Assembly: GCF_014196535.1 (NCBI RefSeq)
Contig: NZ_JACIDU010000020.1
Span: forward strand, 1 to 64,000
Direction: 5' to 3'
Length of the DNA: 64,000 nucleotides
DNA from: Allorhizobium borbori
GTDB taxonomy: Bacteria > Pseudomonadota > Alphaproteobacteria > Rhizobiales > Rhizobiaceae
Each line of letters begins with the position of its first letter. The stretch's first letter is position 1. A model generated the notes under the pieces. That model was not told the origin of the DNA. It saw only the letters and a list, made by a program, of their open reading frames with translations, and ran no database searches. The translations under genes were made by a program, and so were the position numbers. Positions 18,543 to 28,568 of the stretch are shown one piece after another.

Positions 18543-19511
18543 TTACTCTGCCGCAATGGCATTTTTCTTGTAAAGCGCCGGCACAAGCAATCTGCCCAAG
18601 GCATCGGGTTGCGGGCAGACGGAAAGTTGCGCCTGGAACTGTTCTATCAGCCAGCGGCCCGCAGGACCCGGCGGGCTGGCCGTCCGGGTGATGGCGTGAA
18701 TGGGATACTCACCCTGCCGGTAAGCCTCCAGCGGCAGAACGACCAGCCGCCCAAGGCGCAGATCCTCCATGATCATCGAGGCCGGTAGCCCGCCCCAGCC
18801 AAGACCGCCCAGAGTGAGCAGATGCTTCGTGTGAATATCGCCAACCCGCCAGATGCGGTAGGACAAGACGTTGAAGTTCCGCCCGTTGGTGAGCCCGGAG
18901 GCGTCGGTTACCACCAGTTGGACCTCTTCCCGCACATCGGCAAGGGTCAGCGGCCGGTCGAGCAGGACGAGCGGATGGTCCGCAGCAGCCACCGGCACCA
19001 TGTAGGAGTGGCCGATCTTCTCTGCTTCAAGCCGGTCGTTCGCGTCTGGCAAGGTGCCACCAAAGCCGATATCGGCGTGGTCGTTTGCCACCATGTCCAT
19101 GATACTGCCGAGTTCGCCGACCGACAGGTTCAACGCTACAGTTGGAAACCGCTGCCGAAAGGCGTTGAGAACTTTGACCACGGCTTCCGAGGGGACCATC
19201 GTCGACAAAACCAGTGTTATGTCCGCTTCAAGCCCCTGCTTGATGCTGTGCGCACGGGCGCGCAAGGCTTGCAGGTCAGCCGCGATCCGCCGGGCATCGG
19301 AAATCAAGGCTCGTCCGGCATCGGTGAGTTGCGGTTGCCGCGCCGTGCTGCGGTCGAACAAGGTGACTTCGAGCTGCGTTTCGAGATTGGCGATGGTGTA
19401 ACTCACTACTGACTGTGCCCTGTTCAAGCGACGGGCGGCGGCCGAAAAGCTACCGCTTTCAGCCACTTCGAGGAAAACCTGCAACTGATCGAGCGTGGGG
19501 TTGGCGTTCAT
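18543..19511 (-). CDS. LysR family transcriptional regulator
   Basis: 322 residues. The N-terminal helix-turn-helix (LDQLQVFLEVAESGSFSAAARRLNRAQSVVSYTIANLE) is a textbook LysR DNA-binding domain, followed by an effector-binding domain from about residue 95. It is divergent from the azoreductase gene across 130 bp, the usual arrangement for LysR control of an adjacent quinone or azo reductase. The ligand is unknown. Confidence 0.9.
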   Translation of the reverse strand: MNANPTLDQLQVFLEVAESGSFSAAARRLNRAQSVVSYTIANLETQLEVTLFDRSTARQPQLTDAGRALISDARRIAADLQALRARAHSIKQGLEADITLVLSTMVPSEAVVKVLNAFRQRFPTVALNLSVGELGSIMDMVANDHADIGFGGTLPDANDRLEAEKIGHSYMVPVAAADHPLVLLDRPLTLADVREEVQLVVTDASGLTNGRNFNVLSYRIWRVGDIHTKHLLTLGGLGWGGLPASMIMEDLRLGRLVVLPLEAYRQGEYPIHAITRTASPPGPAGRWLIEQFQAQLSVCPQPDALGRLLVPALYKKNAIAAE

Positions 19512-19641
19512 TGTCTCATCGATAAAATGGATGGGTTTCTTCGAAATTATCCCGGTTTTCTGGATGGATGTCCATGGCTATTTTCCCAGACCGGCGGTGC
19601 TTTACCGACCAACTCATCCAGCTCCTGCAAGGTAGACAAAA

Positions 19642-20250
19642 ATGACCTCCGTTCTTCTTGTAACGTCCAGCCCGCGTGGCGCCGAATCCGTTTCCTCCAA
19701 GGTTGCGTCCGAACTCGCAACGGCCATTGCCAAGGGTGGTAATGTCACGGTTCGCGATCTGGGCAAGAGCCCGATTCCCCATCTCGATACCGTAACGACC
19801 GCCGCAATCCGCAAGGCGCCGGCCGACCGCACGCCGGAAGAGGCCGCCGCTGCCGATTTCTCGGACAAGCTGGTCGCCGAACTTCAGGCAGCCGACACGA
19901 TCGTGCTCGCCTCTGGTCTCATCAACTTCGGCCTTTACTCCACGCTGAAGAGCTGGGTGGACAATATCGCCCGCGCAGGCGTGACGTTCCGTTACACGGA
20001 AGCTGGCCCGGAAGGTCTGGTGAAGGGCAAGAAAGTCTATGTGGTTCTCGCTTCCGGCGGCGTCTATTCGCAGGGCCCTGCCGCGGCTATGAACCACGCC
20101 GTGCCCTATCTCAAGACGGTTCTCGGCTTCCTCGGCATGACCGATGTGGATGTCGTGCCGGTGGAAGGCCTTGCCTTCGGTCCTGAGGCTGCCAGCAAGG
20201 CCATTGAGGCCGCTACTGCCAGGACGCAGGAATTGGCAAACGCTGCCTGA
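19642..20250 (+). CDS. azoR: FMN-dependent NADH-azoreductase / NADH:quinone oxidoreductase
   Basis: 202 residues of the AzoR flavodoxin-like family. SSPRGAESVSSKVA near residue 10 binds the FMN phosphate. LINFGLYSTLKSWVDNIARAGVTFRYTEAGPEGL near 92-125 is the conserved flavin/substrate segment. LASGGVYSQGP is near 140. It reduces quinones and azo compounds with two electrons from NADH, protecting against electrophilic stress. AAGGTAG lies upstream of the ATG. A strong hairpin terminator follows, and the gene is divergent from a LysR regulator. Confidence 0.92.
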   Translation: MTSVLLVTSSPRGAESVSSKVASELATAIAKGGNVTVRDLGKSPIPHLDTVTTAAIRKAPADRTPEEAAAADFSDKLVAELQAADTIVLASGLINFGLYSTLKSWVDNIARAGVTFRYTEAGPEGLVKGKKVYVVLASGGVYSQGPAAAMNHAVPYLKTVLGFLGMTDVDVVPVEGLAFGPEAASKAIEAATARTQELANAA

Positions 20251-20272
20251 CCGCAAGTCAGACCCTTTACAG

Positions 20273-20305
20273 AAACGCCCGGCGGATCCAGTCCGCCGGG
20301 CGTTT
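20273..20305 (+). terminator. Rho-independent terminator after azoR
   Basis: A 14-bp inverted repeat (20273-20286 and 20292-20305) with a 5-nt loop. The stem ends in TTT and begins with AAA, so it could also work on the opposite strand. Confidence 0.75.
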
Positions 20306-20469
20306 CGCGTTGCGGCAAAATGGCGATGGCCACAAGTGGCTACGCCCTGCGGAGAGAGGCTTGCTGCGCCAGTTGCCGGGCAAGTATGGTTTCTTTTCCG
20401 TAAATGCTCGTATTGACGGATGCCTTTCAAGGTGAGCTAATGCGATATTGCTGTGCGAAAGGATGCTTC

Positions 20470-20820
20470 ATGCCCTGGGACAAGCTGCCGACAAGGACCA
20501 TCCGCTGGACCCGCTACGATGCGGATCAGGAAAAGCTGGATGTGATCATGAAAGGTCACAAATTCATCAGCCACAAAGGTGTCCTCCCTCATATGTATGA
20601 TGCATTGAGGGAAAGCGAGGAGCCCGAGTTTTACTACAAATACTATATCCAGCCGCTCGCCGTGGCACGGCGCAGAACCACGGGCCGCCGCCTCGCAGTT
20701 GCGGCCGTCTTTCTCTGTACCGTAGGCGCCATGCTGGTCATTCCTCTATCTGAGCAGATGATCGGCGGCCAACTCATGTCGTCCGTCAAGCTGTTCCTGG
20801 CCCACAAGGGCGTTCTCTAG
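20470..20820 (+). CDS. KTSC-like domain protein with C-terminal membrane helix
   Basis: 116 residues from the chosen start. The first about 65 residues match the pattern of the small KTSC domain: YDADQEKLDVIMKG, then a GVLPHMYDALRES helix and FYYKYYI. KTSC domains occur at the ends of lysyl-tRNA synthetases or as tiny standalone proteins of unknown role. Here the domain is followed by a basic patch (ARRRTTGRRL) and a membrane helix (AVAAVFLCTVGAMLVIPL), which suggests a cytoplasmic domain tethered to the inner membrane. ATG 20470, 20440 and 20404 are all in frame; 20440 (AAGGTGAG upstream) is nearly as good a start. It appears monocistronic. Family assignment is by eye. Confidence 0.6.
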   Translation: MPWDKLPTRTIRWTRYDADQEKLDVIMKGHKFISHKGVLPHMYDALRESEEPEFYYKYYIQPLAVARRRTTGRRLAVAAVFLCTVGAMLVIPLSEQMIGGQLMSSVKLFLAHKGVL

Positions 20821-20899
20821 GCGACTTGCGAACGACAAGAGCTATTCCCTCTCCGGTTGGAAGGCCGAAGAGGAAACTCACACGAGGCGATCGTAGCTT

Positions 20900-22714
20900 T
20901 CAACCATTCCTGGCCTTGAGTTCCGCGATGTAAGCGCGCCAGCCACCGAGATCAGTGATTTCCCGGGCGCCTTCAAGCGCATAGGGCTCACAGAGGAAGC
21001 CGGAAACCTGCGAACCGTCGTCCAGCGTTATCTTGCCAATGCCAAGCGGCGCCGGGATATTCTGCACGAAACGCCCGAACGCTTCAGGCGTCACCCGCCA
21101 GACTTCAACGGCGAGACCTTTGCCGGAAAAGCCGGGATCACGGATCAGGCCGGGCTTCGGCGGCGTGGTGTTCGGCAGGGCATAGAGGCGGTAATCGCCC
21201 GCCGTACGGCAGGCCTTCACCAGCTTTCCACCAGAGCCGGTGAGTTCGTGGTTGAGGAGCATGCCCGTCAGGTGCGCGCCAACCACAACGATGGACACCA
21301 GCCCGTCATCGGGTTCCGCCACCTTCGAAGCTTCCGGAAGCGCGGCCGTTCGTTCCCGCCCCATGCCGGCGGCGAGCGCCCGGTGCATGGCATCCGCAAA
21401 GGGCGCCAGCGCATCGTCGCAGAAGGAAAGCCCGAAGAGAGTAATGCCAGCCGGTAGATGCCCATCGGCATCGAAGCCGGCGGGAATGGCAATCGCCGCA
21501 TAGCCGAACAGATTGGCGAAATTGGTATAGCGCCCGAAATGGCCGTTTTTGGCGATGGGGTCGGCCAGCATGGCCTCTACGGTGTAGGTTGTGGGCGAGG
21601 TCGGCAGCATCAGCACATCCGCCTTCTGCCATTCGACAAGCGTTTTCTGGCGCAGTGCTTCCAGCTTGTAGAGCCCTTCGAAGGCGTCCACCGCGCCATA
21701 AGCCGTCGCACCCGAAATGATGGTGCGCACGGTCGGGTCGAAATCGGCGGCGTTTGAGGCAATGAAGTCCTTCACCGCCGCCAGCCGCTCGGCCACCCAC
21801 GGGCCGCTATAGAGCAGTTCGGCGGCCAGCCGGAAAGGAGCGTAGTCGAAGGGCACGATCTCCGCCCCCAGTGCCTTCGCACGCTCGATGGCTGCATCGT
21901 AGAGCGCTTCATAGGCGGCGTTGCCGTAAAATTCCCGCTCATCTGCCGCCAGCACACCGATCCGAAGGCCGGAGACGGGCAAACGTGCGGGTTTCGCCAC
22001 CTTCGAAAAGGGATCCGCAGCATCATAGCCGTCCATCACCCTGCGGATGGCGACGCCATCGCCCACCGTTCCGGCAAAGACCGTGACCACATCCACCGAC
22101 CGGCAGGCGGGAACGACGCCGACATTCGGCACAAGCCCCGGCGTCGGCTTGATGCCGACGAGGTTGTTGAAGGCGGCAGGCACCCGCCCGGAACCTGCGG
22201 TATCCGTACCAAGCGCAAAGCTTGCCAGCCCCGAAGCGACCGAAACCGCCGAACCCGATGACGAACCGCCGGAGACATAGGCGCTGTCAAACACCGAGCG
22301 CGGCGCGCCATAGGGCGAGCGCGTGCCGTTGAGGCCGGTGGCGAACTGATCGAGATTGGTCTTGCCGATGACGAGCGCACCGGCGGCCTTCAGTCGAGCC
22401 ACGACGGTCGCGTCCCTTTCAGGTTGATAGGCGAAGGCCGGGCAGGCGGCGGTTGTAGGCAAGCCGGCAACATCGATATTGTCCTTCACCGCAAAGGGCA
22501 CGCCCCAGAGCAACAGGCTGTTGGCCTCTGGCGCCCGCGCCAGAAGATCGCGCGCCGCTTGCCGGAGGTCATCCGCCGGCGTCCTGCTTATAAAGATTGC
22601 CGGATCGTCGGAGGCTTCGATGCGGGCGATGACCTCTTCCACGAGGTCGAGCGGGGAAAGACCGCCGGCATAGGCGGCCTTCAGAGAAGCAAGGTCGAGA
22701 AAAGCGGGAAACAT
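20900..22714 (-). CDS. atzF: allophanate hydrolase (AtzF type)
   Basis: 604 residues. The N-terminal about 440 residues are an amidase-signature domain with a Ser-cisSer-Lys triad: Lys in PFAVKDNIDVAG, cis-Ser in SGGSSSGSAV and nucleophile Ser in GTDTAGSGRVPAA. The C-terminal about 150 residues are the extra AtzF domain. It cleaves allophanate to two ammonia and two CO2. It is the last gene of the seven-gene operon; its start overlaps the stop of the carboxylase gene by 1 nt, with GGAGG upstream. In the guanidine pathway it removes the allophanate left after carboxyguanidine deimination. Confidence 0.93.
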   Translation of the reverse strand: MFPAFLDLASLKAAYAGGLSPLDLVEEVIARIEASDDPAIFISRTPADDLRQAARDLLARAPEANSLLLWGVPFAVKDNIDVAGLPTTAACPAFAYQPERDATVVARLKAAGALVIGKTNLDQFATGLNGTRSPYGAPRSVFDSAYVSGGSSSGSAVSVASGLASFALGTDTAGSGRVPAAFNNLVGIKPTPGLVPNVGVVPACRSVDVVTVFAGTVGDGVAIRRVMDGYDAADPFSKVAKPARLPVSGLRIGVLAADEREFYGNAAYEALYDAAIERAKALGAEIVPFDYAPFRLAAELLYSGPWVAERLAAVKDFIASNAADFDPTVRTIISGATAYGAVDAFEGLYKLEALRQKTLVEWQKADVLMLPTSPTTYTVEAMLADPIAKNGHFGRYTNFANLFGYAAIAIPAGFDADGHLPAGITLFGLSFCDDALAPFADAMHRALAAGMGRERTAALPEASKVAEPDDGLVSIVVVGAHLTGMLLNHELTGSGGKLVKACRTAGDYRLYALPNTTPPKPGLIRDPGFSGKGLAVEVWRVTPEAFGRFVQNIPAPLGIGKITLDDGSQVSGFLCEPYALEGAREITDLGGWRAYIAELKARNG

Positions 22715-25700
22715 CAGACATCCTCCAGAATGACGAGCACGTCGCCCGCCTTGACATTGCGACCCGGCCCGGCACGCAGATCGCGGACACGACCGGGCGC
22801 ATGGGCGGTGACGGTGATTTCCATTTTCATGGATTCGATGATGGCCAAGGTTTCGCCAGCCTCGACGGTCTGGCCCTGTTCGACCAGCACCTTCCAGACA
22901 TTGCCGGGAACGGCGCTTTCGACGCCGAAGCAGCCGTCGGGAATATCGCCGCCAAGTCCGGGGCCAGCCCCTTCATCGGTGACGAAACTGTCGAGACCGA
23001 GTTCCTTCCAGCGCTGCCGCTCGGCCTCGAAGGATGCCTGCTGTTGCGCCTTGAAAGCACCGATGCCCGCAGCATTCCTGCGCAGTTCCGCCTCGTAGAC
23101 TGCATAGGAAAATTCTCCTTCCTCGATACGCACCGGATAGCCCCCATGGGGGAAGGCGGCGCGGGCCTCGGTGAGTTCCTGATGCGATACGGGGAAGAAG
23201 CGCACCTGATCGAAGAAATCGAGCAGCCAGGGCTTGTCCTTGCCGAAGACCGGCGTCTGCCGCCAGGTGTTCCACATCTGGATGGTGCGGCCGAAAAGCT
23301 GGTAACCGCCGGGGCCCTCCATGCCGTAGATGCACATATAGGCGCCGCCGATGCCGACCGCGTTTTCCGGTGTCCAGGTGCGGGCGGGGTTGTATTTGGT
23401 CGTTACCAGTCGGTGGCGCGGATCGAGCGGCGTGGCCACGGGCGCGCCGAGATAGACATCGCCCAGCCCCATGACGAGGTACGAGGCATTGAAGATCGTG
23501 TCCTTCACCGCCTGTTCGTCGGCAAGGCCATTGATGCGGCGGATGAACTCGATGTTGTCAGGGCACCAGGGTGCATTGGGGCGCACCAGCTCCTGATATT
23601 TCCGCATCGCAAGTTCCGCATCCGGATCGTTCCACGACAGGGGGAGCCAGACGGTGCGGCTGGGCACCTTCACCGTGTCGACCGAAGGCATGCTGTCCTC
23701 GATCTCCGAAAGCAGGCCGAGAAGCCGCGTGCGGGCAAGCTGTGAACCGTCATAATGGATCTGTAGCGAACGGATGCCGGGGGTGAGGTCGATGAGACCG
23801 GGAATCCTGGCCTCCTTCACAGCCTGCATCAAGATATGAGCCCGCAGGCGCAAGCCCACATCGAGCTGCATCGAACCGTATTCGACCAGCAGATTGTCAT
23901 CGCCTTGCCGGCGATAGACGACCGGCACGTCACGATCCTCGCGCTTTGCCAGAACCGGCGAACCGGCATTTTCCCCGATGCGCTTAACCACCGGCCCGGC
24001 GACAGGATCGTCTGTGCGGGGCACCGCATGGAAGCGGATCGTGTCGCCCGGCTTGAACTGGCCCATCTTCCACTGTTCATCCGCCGCAATCACCGCCGGG
24101 CAGACGAAGCCGCCGAGCGAAGGGCCATCCGGCCCGAGAATGATCGGCATGTCGCCGGTGAAGTCGATGGCGCCGATGGCATAGGCATTGTCATGCAGAT
24201 TGGAAGGATGAAGTCCGGCTTCACCGCCATCCGTGCGCGCCCATTTCGGGGCGGGGCCGATGAGGCGAACGCCGGTGCGGGCCGAGTTGAAATGGACCTC
24301 GTAATCCGTCGAAAACAGTGTTTCGATATCGCCTTCAAGGAAGAAATCCGGTGCACCATGCGGGCCGTAGAGCACGCCGACCGACCACTCGCGGGTCAGG
24401 TCAGCCGGTTCGCTTGCGGGCTTCACATCGTTTTGTACCGCGCGGGCAAGGCGCAGCACGTGGCCGGCGCGCAGTGTGCCGGTGGCGTTACCGCCGAACT
24501 GGCCGAGCCCGAAAGTGGCGCGTGAACCCAGCACCACCGGCGCATCGAACCCGCCGGACACAGCGAGATAGGCGCGTTGGCCAGCGCCTGCGATCTGGCC
24601 GAGCGAAAGCGTCTGTCCCGCCTTCACGGCAATCGCCGCATTGTGGGCAACAGGTTCGCCGTCGAGCTTCATCGGCATTTCGGCTCCGGCCAGCGCCACG
24701 GTCACATCCGCAAAGAACTTCAGTACCGGGCCGGAAACGGTGAGTTCCAGCGCCGCGGTATGGTCGTGGTTACCGACGAGGCGGTTGGCGTGGCGGAAGG
24801 AGCGTTCATCCATTGGCCCGCTCGGCGGCACGCCGACATGCCAGAGACCGAGACGGCCCGGCAGTTCCTGAAGGCTGGACTGCGCACCGGGCGCGATGAC
24901 CTCGACCACATCTGGTACAAAGACGAAATCCTTCAGTGCCGTCGTCGCGACATCGCCGCTCTGGAAGAGCTCGGAAGCAGCGATGGCCTTGAGATAGTCG
25001 AGGTTGGTTTCGATGCCGGAGATCGCGGTTCTTGCAAGCGCGGCCTCAAGGGCGGCGATTGCGGCCTGACGGTTCTCGCCGGAGACGATGACCTTGGCCA
25101 GCATCGGGTCGTAAAACGGGGTGACGTCCGTTCCGGTCTCGATCCAGCCATCGACGCGGGCCGCCTCGGGAAAGACCACCTCCGTCAGAAGACCGGCGCT
25201 GGGGCGGAAATCGGCATGGGGCATTTCCGCATAGACGCGCGCCTCGATGGCCGCGCCCTTCGGGGTCAGCGCTTCGCTGCCGGTCAGCACGTCCTCGCCG
25301 GCGGCCTGTCGGATCATCCATTCAACGAGATCGATGCCAAAAACGGATTCCGTGACCGGATGCTCCACCTGAAGGCGGGTGTTGACCTCAAGGAAGTAGA
25401 ATTCCTCGCGGGCCGGATCGTAGATGAATTCCACCGTGCCGGCGGACTGGTAATTTACCTGCTGGCCGAGCGCCACGGCGGCTGCGTGAAGACGGGCACG
25501 GACCGCCTCGGTGAGGCCGGGAGCAGGCGTCTCCTCGATGACCTTCTGGTTTCGCCGCTGGAGCGAGCAATCGCGCTCGCCAAGTGCGATAACGCGGCCT
25601 TTTCCATCGCCGAAGATCTGCACCTCCACATGGCGTGCCTTGGCCACGAACCGCTCCAGATAGACCCGGGCATCGCCGAAGCTCGCCTTGGCCGTACGCT

Positions 25701-26250
25701 GGACGCTCTCGAATGCGGCCTTGAGGGCCGTGGCGTCTGCGCAAAGCTGCATGCCGATGCCCCCGCCGCCGGCGGTGGACTTCAACATCACGGGATAGCC
25801 GACGGCTTCGGCGGCGGCGAGCGCCTCTTCCACGCAGCTGAGCAGGTCGGAACCCGGCAGAAGTGGAACGCCGCTTGTTTTTGCCAGCGCGCGGGCGGTG
25901 TGTTTCAAGCCGAAATCGGCGATATTCTCCGGCTTCGGACCAATGAATGTTATGCCCTCCGCAGCCAGCCGTTCGGCAAAGCCGATATTCTCGGACAGGA
26001 AGCCATAGCCGGGGTGGACGGCTTCGGCGCCGGTTGCCTTGCAGGCCGCTATCACCGCCTCGACGTTGAGATAGCTTTCGGTGGCCGGTGCGGGGCCAAG
26101 GCGAACCGCCTCATCGGCCATCAGCGTGGCCATGGCGAAGCGGTCGGCGTCGGAATGGACCGCCACAGAGGCGATGCCCATTTTTTTCAGCGTGCGAATG
26201 ACGCGCACGGCGATTTCGCCGCGATTGGCAATCAGGACCTTTCTGAACAT
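22714..26250 (-). CDS. biotin-dependent guanidine carboxylase (urea carboxylase family)
   Basis: 1178 residues with the full urea-carboxylase layout. Biotin carboxylase (1-450) has the ATP-grasp loop GGGGIGMQ and starts [20 protein letters not shown]. The carboxyltransferase region has two allophanate-hydrolase-like subdomains (about 465-1010), and a C-terminal biotin carrier has biotinyl-Lys near 1142 in ESMKMEI. Databases usually call this urea carboxylase. Family members in operons with UAAP1/2 under a guanidine-I riboswitch carboxylate guanidine in preference to urea, and that is the context here, so I assign guanidine carboxylase. I did not check carboxyltransferase specificity residues. 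The ATG at 26250 has GAGGAAGG 9 nt upstream and lies 5 bp after the preceding gene; a GTG at 26274 would overlap it. Confidence 0.88.
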   Translation of the reverse strand: MFRKVLIANRGEIAVRVIRTLKKMGIASVAVHSDADRFAMATLMADEAVRLGPAPATESYLNVEAVIAACKATGAEAVHPGYGFLSENIGFAERLAAEGITFIGPKPENIADFGLKHTARALAKTSGVPLLPGSDLLSCVEEALAAAEAVGYPVMLKSTAGGGGIGMQLCADATALKAAFESVQRTAKASFGDARVYLERFVAKARHVEVQIFGDGKGRVIALGERDCSLQRRNQKVIEETPAPGLTEAVRARLHAAAVALGQQVNYQSAGTVEFIYDPAREEFYFLEVNTRLQVEHPVTESVFGIDLVEWMIRQAAGEDVLTGSEALTPKGAAIEARVYAEMPHADFRPSAGLLTEVVFPEAARVDGWIETGTDVTPFYDPMLAKVIVSGENRQAAIAALEAALARTAISGIETNLDYLKAIAASELFQSGDVATTALKDFVFVPDVVEVIAPGAQSSLQELPGRLGLWHVGVPPSGPMDERSFRHANRLVGNHDHTAALELTVSGPVLKFFADVTVALAGAEMPMKLDGEPVAHNAAIAVKAGQTLSLGQIAGAGQRAYLAVSGGFDAPVVLGSRATFGLGQFGGNATGTLRAGHVLRLARAVQNDVKPASEPADLTREWSVGVLYGPHGAPDFFLEGDIETLFSTDYEVHFNSARTGVRLIGPAPKWARTDGGEAGLHPSNLHDNAYAIGAIDFTGDMPIILGPDGPSLGGFVCPAVIAADEQWKMGQFKPGDTIRFHAVPRTDDPVAGPVVKRIGENAGSPVLAKREDRDVPVVYRRQGDDNLLVEYGSMQLDVGLRLRAHILMQAVKEARIPGLIDLTPGIRSLQIHYDGSQLARTRLLGLLSEIEDSMPSVDTVKVPSRTVWLPLSWNDPDAELAMRKYQELVRPNAPWCPDNIEFIRRINGLADEQAVKDTIFNASYLVMGLGDVYLGAPVATPLDPRHRLVTTKYNPARTWTPENAVGIGGAYMCIYGMEGPGGYQLFGRTIQMWNTWRQTPVFGKDKPWLLDFFDQVRFFPVSHQELTEARAAFPHGGYPVRIEEGEFSYAVYEAELRRNAAGIGAFKAQQQASFEAERQRWKELGLDSFVTDEGAGPGLGGDIPDGCFGVESAVPGNVWKVLVEQGQTVEAGETLAIIESMKMEITVTAHAPGRVRDLRAGPGRNVKAGDVLVILEDV

Positions 26251-26255
26251 GACGA

Positions 26256-26906
26256 TCAACCTTCCTCGTTCCACACGAGGACGCGGATCGGCGTCGGGTC
26301 GAAGCCGTTGCAGGGATTGTTGATCTGCGGGCAGTTGGAAATGACCAGCAGCACATTCATCTCGGCCTTCAGTTCCACATAATCGCCGGGTGCGGAAATG
26401 CCGTCGACAATGGTCATCTCGCCATTGGGCGAGATCGGCACGTTCATGAAGAAGTTGATGTTCGGAGCGACATCGCGCTTGCCCATGCCGTATTTCGCGA
26501 CTTCGGCCACGAAGTTGTCGCGGCAGGCGTGGAGATACTTGGTGCCGTGGCCGAAGCGCACGGTATTGCTCTCGCAGGAGCAGGCACCGGCAGCGGTGTC
26601 ATGACGACCGCAGCTATCGGCGGTCATCTTCAGCATCACACGGCCTTCGCTCGACATGATCTTCGTGCCGGTGGAGATATAGGCGGCGTTCTGCTCACGC
26701 ATCGTTTGCTGATTGGAATAGCGCTCGGAATAGTCGTCTGCGTTATAGAACAGCGTGTCGATGGCCTGCTGGCCGTAGCTGTCCTCGATGCGCACTGTCT
26801 GTCCTTTGCGGACAAGGGTGGAGAAGGGCTTTTCGGCGGGAATGTAATGGTCCTGCGCGGCGTTTTCGAGCGTGCGGGATGTTGCTGTCTGGATGAAGTC
26901 GGTCAT
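26256..26906 (-). CDS. DUF1989 protein UAAP2, carboxyguanidine deiminase subunit
   Basis: 216 residues of the DUF1989 / urea-amidolyase-associated family. A motif near residues 95-115, [15 protein letters not shown], contains His, Asp and two Cys suitable for binding a metal. [18 protein letters not shown] and [13 protein letters not shown] follow. The UAAP1-UAAP2 pair has been shown in related operons to be a heteromeric carboxyguanidine deiminase (CgdAB), which releases ammonia from carboxyguanidine to give allophanate. I do not assign A or B to this subunit. The ATG at 26906 has GGGAGAT upstream; a longer reading from 26987 would overlap UAAP1. Confidence 0.85.
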   Translation of the reverse strand: MTDFIQTATSRTLENAAQDHYIPAEKPFSTLVRKGQTVRIEDSYGQQAIDTLFYNADDYSERYSNQQTMREQNAAYISTGTKIMSSEGRVMLKMTADSCGRHDTAAGACSCESNTVRFGHGTKYLHACRDNFVAEVAKYGMGKRDVAPNINFFMNVPISPNGEMTIVDGISAPGDYVELKAEMNVLLVISNCPQINNPCNGFDPTPIRVLVWNEEG

Positions 26907-26923
26907 GATCGTATCTCCCTGTC

Positions 26924-27739
26924 TCAAAGGCTGGCCAGCGCGTTGTTCTCGAAGCCGCGAATGGCCTCGGCGGTCGCGGTGCGGCACAGGTCATCCGTCT
27001 CGACAGGCCGGGCGGAAAGACGCGTTACTGTCACCGGCTTCGGCGCATAGACCGGGTTCGGGTCCAGTGGATGCGGGCAGTTGGAAAAACCGACGATCAT
27101 GTCCATTTCAGCGCGCAGGTCCACGTAGTCGCCGCTGTTCAGAAGATTGGGGTTCCAGAAAAACCGGCCTTCAGTGTCGACCCGCACGGGAGCGAAGAGG
27201 GTCAGGGCAGCGGGAATGTCGCGGCGGTCGAGACCGATCTTCATGGCGAGTTTCACGAAGTTGTCACGCGTGTCGCGCAGCAACGCACCTTTGTAACGGG
27301 CATTGGTAGCCGCTGTCGAACCACCGACAAGGCAATCATGGGCACCGGAACTATCCTCTGTGATGGAGAACATCACGCGCCCCATGTCTGAGAAGATGAC
27401 ACGGCCCTTGGACAGGCCGGTCGTCCACTGCATCTTCACCGTATCGGGCAGGTTGAGGCGCTCGGAGGTGTCGGCGGTGCTCCAGGCGATCAGCGCGACG
27501 GAAGAGAAGCCATCCTTCAGGCTGACACGCAGCGTCTCGCCGCAGCGGACTTTCGTGGCGTAGTACCAGCCGCCAGGAATGACCTCGCGGTGAAGGACTT
27601 GTGCCTCCTCGATGGCCGGTTCCGGCAAGACGCTGAAGCCCGGCAGGGCTTTAGGGGCAAATTCCAGCCCCTTCTTCTGATGATCTTCATAGCGCGCGCG
27701 GTTGGCGGCGATTTCTTCGGACGAACGTCTGATGTGCAT
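26924..27739 (-). CDS. DUF1989 protein UAAP1, carboxyguanidine deiminase subunit
   Basis: 271 residues, homologous to the next gene. It shares the DSxGxHD core (SSGAHDCLVGGSTAATN) but has Cys directly after HD and lacks the CSC pair of UAAP2, so the two subunits have complementary cysteines. The C-terminal SNCPHPLDPNP is shared. It is the probable partner in the CgdAB deiminase. The ATG at 27739 (MHIRRSSEE) has GGAG 6 nt upstream; the ATG at 27751 adds four residues and lacks a ribosome site. Longer readings overlap the ABC ATPase gene. Confidence 0.85.
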   Translation of the reverse strand: MHIRRSSEEIAANRARYEDHQKKGLEFAPKALPGFSVLPEPAIEEAQVLHREVIPGGWYYATKVRCGETLRVSLKDGFSSVALIAWSTADTSERLNLPDTVKMQWTTGLSKGRVIFSDMGRVMFSITEDSSGAHDCLVGGSTAATNARYKGALLRDTRDNFVKLAMKIGLDRRDIPAALTLFAPVRVDTEGRFFWNPNLLNSGDYVDLRAEMDMIVGFSNCPHPLDPNPVYAPKPVTVTRLSARPVETDDLCRTATAEAIRGFENNALASL

Positions 27740-27761
27740 GGCTTGCTCCATGGCGTTGGTT

Positions 27762-27809
27762 CGGGTCGTCCCGGTGGTGTCGGGCCCGTTTGGCCGGGTC
27801 GTCCCGGCC
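27762..27809. repeat. intercistronic repeat and stem-loop between ABC ATPase and UAAP1 genes
   Basis: CGGGTCGTCCCGG occurs at 27762-27774 and 27795-27807. The second copy extends to a perfect hairpin GGCCGGG-TCGT-CCCGGCC (27792-27809). There is no T-run. It may stabilise or process the mRNA between the transport and enzyme segments of the operon. Confidence 0.55.
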
Positions 27810-27824
27810 GGGCTGTTCGAAAAT

Positions 27825-28568
27825 TCAGGCGGCAGCCCCGGCCCGGCGCGGCGGCCAGATCGGAATGTCGCGGGTAATGGTGGCGCCGTAGCGCAGCTTT
27901 TCCTCCGGCCGGTCACGCGGCCGCTCGAACGCGATGACACGGGTGGCCAGCGTGAAGGCTTCGCGCATGTCATGCGTCACCATCACCACCGTCATCGGCG
28001 TTTCGTTCCACAGCCGCTTCATCAAAAGGTGGATTTCGTGGCGAATGCCGGGGTCGAGCGCGCCGAAAGGCTCATCCAGCAGCAGAACCTTGGGCCGCAT
28101 GATGAGCGCCTGCGCCAGCGCCAGACGTTGCTGCATGCCGCCGGAAAGCTGTGCCGGATATTTATCTTCCGAACCGGTGAGGCCGACTTCAGCGATCATG
28201 GCGCGGGCTTCCTCAATGGCCGTCTTCCGTGCTGCGCCGAACAGCTTGCCACTCAGCGGTGAAGCCTTGAGTTCCTTGCCGAGCATGACATTGCCGAGTA
28301 CTGTCAGGTGCGGGAACACCGAATAGCGCTGGAACACGACACCGCGGTCCGGGCCGGGTTCGGGCGGCAGCGGTACGCCATCGAGCAGGATGGTGCCGCG
28401 GGTCGGCTTTTCCTGCCCGAGGATCATGCGCAGAAATGTGGTCTTGCCGCAGCCTGAAGGGCCGACAAGAGCAACGAAAGCACGAGATTCGACATTCAGC
28501 GAGACGTTTTCCAGCACGATCTGGTCGCCATATTCCTTCCAGACATTTTCGATCTTGAGCGCGCTCAT
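27825..28568 (-). CDS. ABC transporter ATP-binding protein (nitrate/sulfonate/taurine type), probable guanidine uptake
   Basis: 247 residues. Walker A is GPSGCGKTT (36-44), the signature LSGGMQQR is mid-protein, Walker B is VLLLDEPFGALDP, and the H-loop is in VVMVTHDMREAF. It belongs to the SsuB/TauB-like group that energises small organic nitrogen or sulfur compound import. It overlaps the permease gene by ATGA. The riboswitch at the operon head implies guanidine or a guanidine-releasing compound as substrate, but this is inferred. Confidence 0.9.
   Translation of the reverse strand: MSALKIENVWKEYGDQIVLENVSLNVESRAFVALVGPSGCGKTTFLRMILGQEKPTRGTILLDGVPLPPEPGPDRGVVFQRYSVFPHLTVLGNVMLGKELKASPLSGKLFGAARKTAIEEARAMIAEVGLTGSEDKYPAQLSGGMQQRLALAQALIMRPKVLLLDEPFGALDPGIRHEIHLLMKRLWNETPMTVVMVTHDMREAFTLATRVIAFERPRDRPEEKLRYGATITRDIPIWPPRRAGAAA

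Noticed and set aside
22801-23745. Plus-strand frame opposite the biotin-carrier end of the carboxylase
   Set aside because: Shadow of the carboxylase reading frame; no domain and no start signal.
24577-26382. Long open frame (about 600 codons) on the plus strand opposite the carboxylase gene
   Set aside because: It is antisense to a full-length, well-recognised carboxylase and its translation has no recognisable domain. High GC makes such shadow frames common.
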